A stretch of 59,815 nucleotides of DNA, taken from assembly GCA_958412345.1 (NCBI GenBank), contig CATYSO010000013.1:1-59815 (forward strand), read 5' to 3'. The position numbers were made by a program, and so were the translations under genes. The stretch's first letter is position 1; each line of letters opens with the position of its first letter. Of this stretch, positions 45,093 through 52,626 are shown piece after piece. Under the pieces are notes generated by a model. It did not search any database, had not been told where the DNA came from, and saw nothing but the letters and a program-made list of their open reading frames with translations. Origin of the DNA: an uncultured Collinsella sp. (lineage in GTDB: Bacteria; Actinomycetota; Coriobacteriia; Coriobacteriales; Coriobacteriaceae).

Positions 45093-45191
45093 GAGTAGAT
45101 TTTTGGGACATGCCTTAAAATCTACCTTTTGACTTGGCGGCTTACCGCGTCATAAAAGGTAGATTTTAAGGCATGTCCCAAAAATCTACTC
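45093..45191. repeat. Perfect 38-bp inverted repeat between glgA and the GH13-GH77 gene
   Basis: Arms 45093-45130 and 45154-45191 are exact reverse complements, with a 23-base middle. The arm contains TTGGGACATGCC followed by TTAAAATC. It is the longest exact palindrome in the window. Confidence 0.95.
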
Positions 45192-45193
45192 AG

Positions 45194-45222
45194 AAGGGGG
45201 CACCTGGTTGGGGCGCCCCCTT
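45194..45222 (-). terminator. Possible terminator of glgA
   Basis: AAGGGGGC (45194-45201) pairs with GCCCCCTT (45215-45222). It lies 34 bases past the glgA stop but lacks a strong T-run. Confidence 0.45.
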
Positions 45223-45255
45223 GTTTGTTGAGGATTGAGTTTTGGATCGTTCGAA

Positions 45256-47631
45256 TTAGCGGCGCTTGCGGGTGGCTGTGGCCTTGCGGACGGAAGTCTT
45301 CTTGGAAGGAGCCTTATCCTCGGCCGGAGCGGCGGGGGAGACCGGAGTCTCCTTGGCGGGCTCGGGCTTTGCCTCGACCTTTGCCTCAGCCTTCGGAGCG
45401 ACCTTGGTCTCTGCCTTAACCTCGGCAGCCTTCGGTGCCGGCTCGGCCTTTACCTTGGGCTTTGCCTCTGCCTTGGTCGTGGTCTTCTTGGCCGTCGTCG
45501 TGGTGCGCTTGCGCGTGGTGGTCTTGGCGGCCGGCTTAGCCTCGACGGTTGCGTCGGCCTTGGGCTCGGAGGGCGTCTCCTCGACCTTGGCAGCAGGCTT
45601 TGCTGCGGCCTTCGTAGCGGCGGTCTTGGTTGCCGTCGTCTTCGTAGCTGTAGCCTTCTTGGCAGCCGTGGTCTTGGTCGCAGTCGTCTTCTTGGCAGCG
45701 GTCTTAGCCGGAGCCTTGGCGGCCGGCTTGGTCTCAGCGACAGGTGTCTCAGTCTTGGCCTCGGCCTTTACCTCGGGAGTGACCTCGGCCTCGGCGGCCT
45801 TCTTGGCAGCGGCAGTCGTGCGCTTGTGCGTCGTCGTAGCCTTGGAAGCGGTCGTCTTGGTGGCAGCAGTCTTGGTCGTCGAAGTAGTCTTGGTGGCAGT
45901 CTTCGCGGTCGTAGCCTTCTTGGCCGTTGTCTTACGAGTCGTGGTCTTCTTGGCGGCAGGCTTCGCAGCCGGCTTGGCCTCGGGCTCGGGAGCAGCCTCT
46001 GCCTTGGATTCAGCCTTAACCTCAGGCTCAGCCTCAACCGGCTTCTCCTCAACTTTGGGCTCCTCAGCAGCAGCGGGCGCCTCAACAACCGGCTCGGCCT
46101 TGGGCTCGGGCTCAGCCGCGACCTCGGGCTCGGCCGCAGCCTCAACCACAGCCGCCGGCCTCTCAATCTCCGGATGCATAAAGAAATACAGGTCCAGATA
46201 CTTATCAGCCGAGCGCGTCCAGCTAAAGTCCTGGCTCATGGCCTGCGTGACCAGCTGGTTCCAGGCGTCGCGGTTATCCCAGAACAGGCGTGCCGCGCGG
46301 AATACCGCATCGCCCATCTCGTCGCCGTTAAAGTTACTAAACGAGAAGCCCGTGCCCTCGCCGGTAAACTCGTTATACGGGATTACCGTGTCCTTCAGAC
46401 CACCGGTCTCGCGCACGATGGGCAGCGTGCCGTAACGCATGGCGATGATCTGCGACAGGCCGCAGGGCTCAAACTTCGACGGCATTAGGAACATGTCGGC
46501 GGCGGCGTACATGCGCTGCGACAGCGCAGGATCGAACTCGATGCGTGCGGCCATGGTGCCGGGGTACTTGTCCTGGAAGTAGCGCAGGCCGTCTTCGTAG
46601 TCGCGGTCGCCGGTGCCAAGCACGGCCACCTGCACGCCGCCGGCCAAAATGCGGTCGAGCGCGTACATGACCAGGTCCATGCCCTTCTGGCGCGTCAGGC
46701 GCGTGACCATCACCATGAGCGGACGGTCGTCGCGAACCTCGAGCCCCAGCTCTTCCTGCAGCTTGGCCTTGCACACGGCCTTGCCGGAACGGTCATCAAC
46801 CGTGTAGTTGGCGGCAATGCGCTTGTCGGTCGCCGGGTCAAAGCCCGCCACGTCAATGCCGTTGAGGATGCCCTGCAGCGCGTACGAACGCTCGCGCAGC
46901 ACACCGTCCAGGCCCTCGCCAAACTCGGGCGTCTGGATCTCGTTGGCATAGGTGGGGCTCACCGTGGTGATGGCATCGGCATAGCGCAACGCGCCCAGCA
47001 TGTAGTTGATGCTGCAGGCGTCGCAGCGCAGCTGCGAGGCGGCCGCCGGAATATGCGCCACGCCCAAGATGTCCTCCATCACGGTGTCGCTAAACTGGCC
47101 CTGGAACGCCACGTTGTGGATCGAGAACACGGTCTTGACGCGGTCGTACAGCGGCAGGCCCTGGTAGAACTCGCGCAAAAACACGGGCGCCAGCGCCGTC
47201 TGCCAGTCGTTGCAGTGCAGGATGTCGCACTCAAAGCCGGCCGGCAGGTGCTGCAGGCTCTCGGTGATGGCCTTGGAGAAGAACGCAAAACGCTCGCCGT
47301 CGTCAAAGAAGCCGTACGGATAGTCGCGCGCAAAGTAGCGCTCGTTGTCGATGAACATATAGGTGACGCCGTCGTGCTCGAGCTTCTCGAGTCCGCAGTA
47401 CTCATTGCGCCAGCCCAGGCTCACGTAAAAGTCGGAGAAGTGCTCCATCTGCGCCTTGTACTCGTCCTTGATGGTGGCGTACTTGGGCACCATCACGATG
47501 ACCTCGGCGCCGGCGCGCACAAGCGCCGCAGGCAGCGAGCCCGCCACGTCGCCCAGGCCACCGGTCTTCACAAACGGTGCGCACTCGGCCGAGGCAAACA
47601 CGATCTGCATCTTTTTGCTGGAATCTGCCAT
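45256..47631 (-). CDS. glgA: Glycogen synthase with a ~300-residue Lys/Ala/Thr-rich tail
   Basis: Extends alpha-1,4-glucan chains from ADP-glucose. The catalytic part is residues 1-488 (GT5): KTGGLGDVAGSLP (about 22-34, ADP-glucose site), HNVAFQG, and KFEPCGLSQIIAMRYGTLPIVRETGGLKDTV near 390-420. Residues ~489-791 are a low-complexity tail: first Glu/Pro/Ala-rich, then long runs of KKTTATKTTA-like units with KPAAK and RKR, ending ATRKRR. Bacterial GlgA is normally ~480 residues, so the tail is an addition, resembling histone H1 tails. ATG 47631 follows GGAGA; ATG 47643 has no site. Last gene of glgBPCDA. Confidence 0.93.
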   Translation of the reverse strand: MADSSKKMQIVFASAECAPFVKTGGLGDVAGSLPAALVRAGAEVIVMVPKYATIKDEYKAQMEHFSDFYVSLGWRNEYCGLEKLEHDGVTYMFIDNERYFARDYPYGFFDDGERFAFFSKAITESLQHLPAGFECDILHCNDWQTALAPVFLREFYQGLPLYDRVKTVFSIHNVAFQGQFSDTVMEDILGVAHIPAAASQLRCDACSINYMLGALRYADAITTVSPTYANEIQTPEFGEGLDGVLRERSYALQGILNGIDVAGFDPATDKRIAANYTVDDRSGKAVCKAKLQEELGLEVRDDRPLMVMVTRLTRQKGMDLVMYALDRILAGGVQVAVLGTGDRDYEDGLRYFQDKYPGTMAARIEFDPALSQRMYAAADMFLMPSKFEPCGLSQIIAMRYGTLPIVRETGGLKDTVIPYNEFTGEGTGFSFSNFNGDEMGDAVFRAARLFWDNRDAWNQLVTQAMSQDFSWTRSADKYLDLYFFMHPEIERPAAVVEAAAEPEVAAEPEPKAEPVVEAPAAAEEPKVEEKPVEAEPEVKAESKAEAAPEPEAKPAAKPAAKKTTTRKTTAKKATTAKTATKTTSTTKTAATKTTASKATTTHKRTTAAAKKAAEAEVTPEVKAEAKTETPVAETKPAAKAPAKTAAKKTTATKTTAAKKATATKTTATKTAATKAAAKPAAKVEETPSEPKADATVEAKPAAKTTTRKRTTTTAKKTTTKAEAKPKVKAEPAPKAAEVKAETKVAPKAEAKVEAKPEPAKETPVSPAAPAEDKAPSKKTSVRKATATRKRR

Positions 47632-47721
47632 ATTGTCTCCCATGTTGCAATTCGAGAATAGCCGCCTGGCACGAACCGGGCGGCTATTCTACATGTTACG
47701 AGCGATGTTGCGGTGCCAACG

Positions 47722-48849
47722 TTAACGTACGATGGTGGTGTCGGAAGTTAACGGAGCCTTGCCCAGCACCAGGATGTTCTCGGGCGTGCCGCGAAGCTCG
47801 GTGTTGGTGGGAACCACGTTGTTCTTGTCCAGGATGGCGTTCTCGACGCGTGCGCCGCTCTTGATGATGCAGCTCTGGTTGATGATCGAGTTGGTCACCG
47901 AGGCGCCTTCCTCAACCACAACGCCGCGCGACAGGATCGAGTTGCGCACGGTGCCCTTGATGATGCAGCCGGCCGAGATGATCGAGTTGCACGCGTGGCT
48001 GCCGGTCGCATAGCGCGAAGGCGGCACGTCGTGGGCCTTGGTCAGGATCGGGCGCTCGGGATCGAAGAGCTGGTCGGCCACGGTCTGGTCAAGCAGATCC
48101 ATGCTGCGGCGATACAGCGACTTCTCGCTAAACACGCCCACGACCTCGCCCTTGTACTCGTAGCTGCACACATCGATGTTGCCAAAGTCGCCCTGGAGTG
48201 CCTCGAGCAGGTCCAGATAGTCGGCGGCCTGGTAGTGATCGATGATCTCGAGCAGTGTCTCGCGGTTGACGATGCAGCAGTCCATAGACGCGTTGTCGCC
48301 GTACACGACGCCGGCGCTCACGCCCGTCAGGCGACCGTTCTCGTTAATCTCGAGCTTGGTCTCGTCATCGACGTTGCGCGTGGCCTTGCAGTACACCACG
48401 GTCATCTGAGCGCCGGAGTTCTCGTGCGCCTCGATGATGGTGTTGAGGTCCATGTTAAAGATGATGTTGGTGCCCATCATCACAACATAGGGCTTGTCCG
48501 AGCGCTGGAACAGCGTCTTGTTGGAGATGATGTCGCGCAGCAGGAAGCGCATGCCGCCCTTGGTGGTGCCATACGCGTTGCCGGGGACCATGAACAGGCC
48601 GCCCTTCTTGCGGTCGAGACCCCAGTCCTTGCCCGAGCCCACGTGGTCGATCAGCGAGCGGTAGTTACCCGGCATGACGACGCCGACGGTCTTAATGCCG
48701 GCATTCATCATGTTGGACAGCGGAAAGTCGATCAGGCGGTAGCGGCCCAAAAACGGGACGGACGCGATGGGGCGGTCCTTAAGCAGCACGCTGCCGTAGG
48801 TCGAAGAGTAGTTAGCGGTGATGTAACCGATGGCCTTGCGATTGATCAT
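47722..48849 (-). CDS. glgD: Glucose-1-phosphate adenylyltransferase regulatory subunit
   Basis: A 375-residue paralogue of GlgC. The nucleotide-binding GGQGSRL loop of GlgC is replaced here by ANYSSTYGSVLLKDRP, and the C-terminal left-handed beta-helix is kept (SIISAGCIIKGTVRNSILSRGVVVEEGA). This matches GlgD, which is non- or poorly catalytic and tunes GlgC in a heterotetramer. ATG 48849 lies 4 bases after the glgC stop with GGGGG upstream. Confidence 0.92.
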   Translation of the reverse strand: MINRKAIGYITANYSSTYGSVLLKDRPIASVPFLGRYRLIDFPLSNMMNAGIKTVGVVMPGNYRSLIDHVGSGKDWGLDRKKGGLFMVPGNAYGTTKGGMRFLLRDIISNKTLFQRSDKPYVVMMGTNIIFNMDLNTIIEAHENSGAQMTVVYCKATRNVDDETKLEINENGRLTGVSAGVVYGDNASMDCCIVNRETLLEIIDHYQAADYLDLLEALQGDFGNIDVCSYEYKGEVVGVFSEKSLYRRSMDLLDQTVADQLFDPERPILTKAHDVPPSRYATGSHACNSIISAGCIIKGTVRNSILSRGVVVEEGASVTNSIINQSCIIKSGARVENAILDKNNVVPTNTELRGTPENILVLGKAPLTSDTTIVR

Positions 48850-48853
48850 CGGA

Positions 48854-50002
48854 TCATTCCCCCTTCCCGATAACGACGTCATTTCCAACGACGGCCGTAT
48901 CCTTGGTGGTATCGACAGAGCCGAGCTTCACGCCCTCTTCGACCGTGGAGTTCTCGCCCAAAATAGCGCGGCAGATGTGCGCACCGCTCTTAACGTGCGC
49001 ACCCGGCAGCAGCACGGAGTCCTCGACCACGGCGCGCTCCTCGATGATGACATCGGTCGAAAGGATCGAGTGGCGAGCGGTGCCGTAGATCTTGCAGCCG
49101 TTGGAGACCAGGCAGTCGTCCAGGCGGCCGTCCGGGCCAATGTAGTGCGGCGGGCGCGTGGTGATGTTGGACATGATGGGGAAGTGCTTGTCGAACAGAT
49201 CGAACTCGGGGTTGTTGCCCAGCAGGTCCATCGAGGTCTCGTGGAAGCTGGCGATGGTGCCAACATCCTTCCAAAAGCCGTGGAACTCGTAACTGTACAG
49301 ACGCTTGTTCTCACCGAGCAGCTTGGGGATGATGTCCTTGCCAAAGTCGTGGCTCGAGCGCTGGTCCAGAGCGTCCTCCTCGAGTGCCTCGATCAGCACG
49401 TCGGCCGAGAAGATGTAGATGCCCATGGACGCGAGGTTCGAATCGGGCTTCTCGGGCTTCTCGGTGAACTTGGTGATGCGGCCGTCCTCGGGGTCGGTGG
49501 TCAGGATGCCAAAGCGGCTGGCCTCCTCCCACGGCACGGGCATAACGCTCACCGTGAGGTCGGCGTTGTTCTCAATGTGCGTCTTGAGCATCTTGCGGTA
49601 ATCCATGCGATACAGGTGGTCGCCCGAAAGAATCAGGACGTACTTGGGGTCGTTGGCCTTGATGTAGTCGAGGTTCTGCGTAATGGCGTCGGCCGTACCC
49701 GCATACCAGGCGCCGCCGGTCTGCGTCTCGTACGGCGGCAGGATAGACACGCCACCGTCGCGGCTGTCCAGATCCCAAGCCTCGCCGGAGCCCACGTAGG
49801 CATGCAGCAGGTAGGGGCGATACTGCGTCAGAACGCCCACCGTGTCGATGCCCGAGTTGGAGCAGTTGGAGAGCGAAAAGTCGATAATGCGGAACTTGCC
49901 ACCAAAGCTAACCGCCGGCTTGGCGATCTTTTGGGTGAGTGCCCCCAATCGGCTGCCCTGTCCTCCTGCGAGGAGCATCGCGATGCATTCTTTCTTACTC
50001 AT
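48854..50002 (-). CDS. glgC: Glucose-1-phosphate adenylyltransferase catalytic subunit
   Basis: Makes ADP-glucose, the committed step of glycogen synthesis. The 382-residue protein has MLLAGGQGSRLGALT (about 9-23), FGGKFRIIDFSLSNC (about 33-47), GTADAI, LSGDHLYRMDY (about 124-134), FTEKPEKPDSNLASMGIY and the beta-helix C-terminal domain with CRAILGENSTVEEG. GAAGGAG precedes ATG 50002. Encoded with glgD. Confidence 0.95.
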   Translation of the reverse strand: MSKKECIAMLLAGGQGSRLGALTQKIAKPAVSFGGKFRIIDFSLSNCSNSGIDTVGVLTQYRPYLLHAYVGSGEAWDLDSRDGGVSILPPYETQTGGAWYAGTADAITQNLDYIKANDPKYVLILSGDHLYRMDYRKMLKTHIENNADLTVSVMPVPWEEASRFGILTTDPEDGRITKFTEKPEKPDSNLASMGIYIFSADVLIEALEEDALDQRSSHDFGKDIIPKLLGENKRLYSYEFHGFWKDVGTIASFHETSMDLLGNNPEFDLFDKHFPIMSNITTRPPHYIGPDGRLDDCLVSNGCKIYGTARHSILSTDVIIEERAVVEDSVLLPGAHVKSGAHICRAILGENSTVEEGVKLGSVDTTKDTAVVGNDVVIGKGE

Positions 50003-50041
50003 CGATTTCTCCTTCTGTCATCGATGTTTCTAACCCATTAG

Positions 50042-50072
50042 CGGTGGGCGCGGCGCCTGGTCGCGCCCACCG
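50042..50072. other. GC-rich hairpin between glgP and glgC
   Basis: Eleven pairs (50042-50052 with 50062-50072), 9-base loop, in the 105-base glgP-glgC gap. No T-run follows on the minus strand, so processing or partial termination is more likely than full termination. Confidence 0.55.
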
Positions 50073-50107
50073 AATAATGCCGTGCGGCAAAGGGAGCTCG
50101 CGCGCCT

Positions 50108-52534
50108 TTACGCGTGCCAGATCTCGTCGCGATACTCGCGAATGGTACGGTCGCTCGAGAACCAGCCGGAGGAGGCGGTGTTGAGCAGGGCCTTGCGGTT
50201 CCAGGTCTCCTGATCGCCATAGCTGCCCGTGAGCTTTTCCCATGCATCCACGTAGCTGCGGAAGTCGGCCATGACCAGGTCGGGGTCGTTGTTGTTCATG
50301 AGCTCGTTGTAGATGCTCTCGAAGTTGCCCGAAAGACCCGCAAAGGTGTTGTCCTTGAGCTCGTCCATCACGCGGCCCAGACGCTCGCGGTCGCCGTTGA
50401 GGGTATCCCACGCAAAGTAGCTGTTGGAGGCCCAGAGCTGCTCGACCTCGGGGGCGGTCAGGCCAAAGATGGCCTCGTTCTGGCGGCCGGCCAGGTCGGC
50501 GATCTCGATGTTGGCGCCGTCGAGGGTGCCCAGCGTAATGGCGCCGTTCATCATGAGCTTCATGTTGGACGTGCCCGAGGCCTCCTTGCCGGCCGTGGAG
50601 ATCTGCTCCGAGATCTCGGCGGCGGGGTAGATGAGCTGGGCGTTGCTCACGCGGAAGTTGGGGATGAAGCAGACCTTCATGACCTCGTTCACGCGAGCGT
50701 CGTTGTTGATGACGTCGGCCACGGAGTTAATGAGGCGGATGGTCTCCTTGGCGAAGGTGTAGCTCGAGGCAGCCTTGCCGCTAAAGATGAAGGTCGTCGG
50801 CGTCACGTGGAAGTTGGGGTCGGCGATGCGACGGTTGTAGATGTCCATTACCTTCATGATGTTCATGAGCTGGCGCTTGTAGGCGTGGAAGCGCTTCACC
50901 TGAACATCGAAGACGGTGTTGGGGTCGATGACCAGACCTGTCTCGGCCTTAACGTAGGCGGCCAGACGCTCCTTGTTGGCGCGCTTGGAGGCGCCCACGG
51001 CCTTTAGGAACTCGGTGTCGTCCTTAAACTCCTTGAGTTTCTCCAGCTCAAAGGCGTCCTTGAGCCAGCCGTCGCCAATGGCCTCGGTCACGAGCTTGGC
51101 GTAGGTGGGGTTGGCCTCGGCAAAGAAGCGACGGTGCGAAATGCCGTTGGTCTTGTTGTTGAACTTCTCGGGCGTGAGGGCATAGAAGTCCTTGAGCACG
51201 ATGTTCTTGATGATGTCGGAGTGAATCTTGGCCACGCCATTGACGCTGTGGCTGCAGATCACGGACAGGTTTGCCATGCGAATCTCGCCGTCCCACAGAA
51301 TGGCGGTCTGGCGCAGGCGCTCCTGCCAGCCCTCCTGCGTGGTGTCGAACGACTCGTGCCAACGACGGCTGATCTCGTCGATGATCTGGTACACGCGGGG
51401 GAGGAGCTTGGAGAACGTGCCGATGGGCCACTTCTCCAGAGCCTCGGGCAGGATGGTGTGGTTGGTGTAGCTCACGACCTGCGTCACAATGTTCCAGGCG
51501 TCGTCCCACTCGAGCTTCTTCTCGTCGATAAGGATACGCATGAGCTCGGGGCCGCACATGGCGGGGTGCGTGTCGTTGGTGTGGATGGCCACAAACTGCG
51601 GCAGCAGCTCCCAGTTCTCGCCGTGCTCCTTCTCAAAGGTGTCGAGCAGGCTGTAGATGCCGGCCGAGACAAACAGGTACTCCTGCTTCAGGCGCAGCAG
51701 ACGGCCGTGCTCGCCGGCGTCATTGGGGTAGAGGATGGCGCTGATGGCCTCGGCCTCGGCGCGCTCGGCGTCGGCCAGGGCATAGTCACCGCGGTTGAAG
51801 GCTTCAAGATCGAAGTGCTCCTCGACCGGCTCGGCAGCCCAGACGCGCAGCTTGTTGACGGTCTCGCCGGCATAGCCAACGACGGGGATGTCGTAGGGAA
51901 CGGCCAGGATGTCCTGCGTGTCCACCGTGCGGTAGAACGTGCGGCCGTCCTCCTCAAAGCCCTCAACGTGGCCACCAAACTTAATGGTCACGGCCTTGTC
52001 CTGACGACGGACCTCCCAGGGATAGCCGTGGGTGAGCCACTCGTCGGTGGTCTCGACCTGGCTGCCGTTGACGATCTCCTGCTTAAACAGGCCGTAGCGG
52101 TAGCGCATGCCGTTGCCGTAGCCGGCGATGCCCTCGGCTGCCATGGAATCCAGGAAGCATGCGGCCAGACGGCCCAGGCCACCGTTGCCCAGAGCCGGAT
52201 CGGGCTCCTGGTTCTCGATGACGGACAGATCGAAGCCCATGTCGTCGAGCGCCTCGGCGACCATGTCGCGCACGCCAAAGTTGAGCAGGTAGTTGTCGAG
52301 CAGGCGGCCGATCAAAAACTCGATCGAGAAGTAGTACACGCGCTTTTTGCCCTCGGCGGTGACGCGGGCGTCGCTGGTGGTGGCAACGGTGCGGGCCTTC
52401 TCGGCCACGAGCTTGGCCAGGGCGTTAAAGCGGTCCAGGTCGCTCGCGGCCTCGACGCTCTTGCCGCTGATGCTCATGACGGCATCGCGATAGAGCTCGG
52501 TAAACTCCTGCTTGTTGTCGAAGATCTTATTCAT
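50108..52534 (-). CDS. glgP: Glycogen phosphorylase
   Basis: Releases glucose-1-phosphate from glycogen ends. The 808-residue GT35 enzyme has GNGGLGRLAACFLDS (about 113-127), ERMAIHTNDTHP-like FVAIHTNDTHPAMCGPEL (about 317-334) and the PLP-lysine segment KEASGTSNMKLMMNGAITLGT (about 644-664). AAAGGAAC precedes ATG 52534. It sits inside the synthesis operon between glgB and glgC, so synthesis and breakdown genes are transcribed together. Confidence 0.95.
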   Translation of the reverse strand: MNKIFDNKQEFTELYRDAVMSISGKSVEAASDLDRFNALAKLVAEKARTVATTSDARVTAEGKKRVYYFSIEFLIGRLLDNYLLNFGVRDMVAEALDDMGFDLSVIENQEPDPALGNGGLGRLAACFLDSMAAEGIAGYGNGMRYRYGLFKQEIVNGSQVETTDEWLTHGYPWEVRRQDKAVTIKFGGHVEGFEEDGRTFYRTVDTQDILAVPYDIPVVGYAGETVNKLRVWAAEPVEEHFDLEAFNRGDYALADAERAEAEAISAILYPNDAGEHGRLLRLKQEYLFVSAGIYSLLDTFEKEHGENWELLPQFVAIHTNDTHPAMCGPELMRILIDEKKLEWDDAWNIVTQVVSYTNHTILPEALEKWPIGTFSKLLPRVYQIIDEISRRWHESFDTTQEGWQERLRQTAILWDGEIRMANLSVICSHSVNGVAKIHSDIIKNIVLKDFYALTPEKFNNKTNGISHRRFFAEANPTYAKLVTEAIGDGWLKDAFELEKLKEFKDDTEFLKAVGASKRANKERLAAYVKAETGLVIDPNTVFDVQVKRFHAYKRQLMNIMKVMDIYNRRIADPNFHVTPTTFIFSGKAASSYTFAKETIRLINSVADVINNDARVNEVMKVCFIPNFRVSNAQLIYPAAEISEQISTAGKEASGTSNMKLMMNGAITLGTLDGANIEIADLAGRQNEAIFGLTAPEVEQLWASNSYFAWDTLNGDRERLGRVMDELKDNTFAGLSGNFESIYNELMNNNDPDLVMADFRSYVDAWEKLTGSYGDQETWNRKALLNTASSGWFSSDRTIREYRDEIWHA

Positions 52535-52626
52535 ACGTTCCTTTCCCCCGGGGATATCTCCCGGAACGGTTATGACTTACATCCTACGCCCCAGAGGGGC
52601 GGGTAATTACAGCGGTAACGGCTTTG

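Noticed and set aside
45256..46170. Long plus-strand frames opposite the GlgA tail (Gly/Leu/Ser- or Ala/Val-rich)
   Set aside because: They are shadows of the Lys/Ala/Thr repeat on the other strand, with no start signal.
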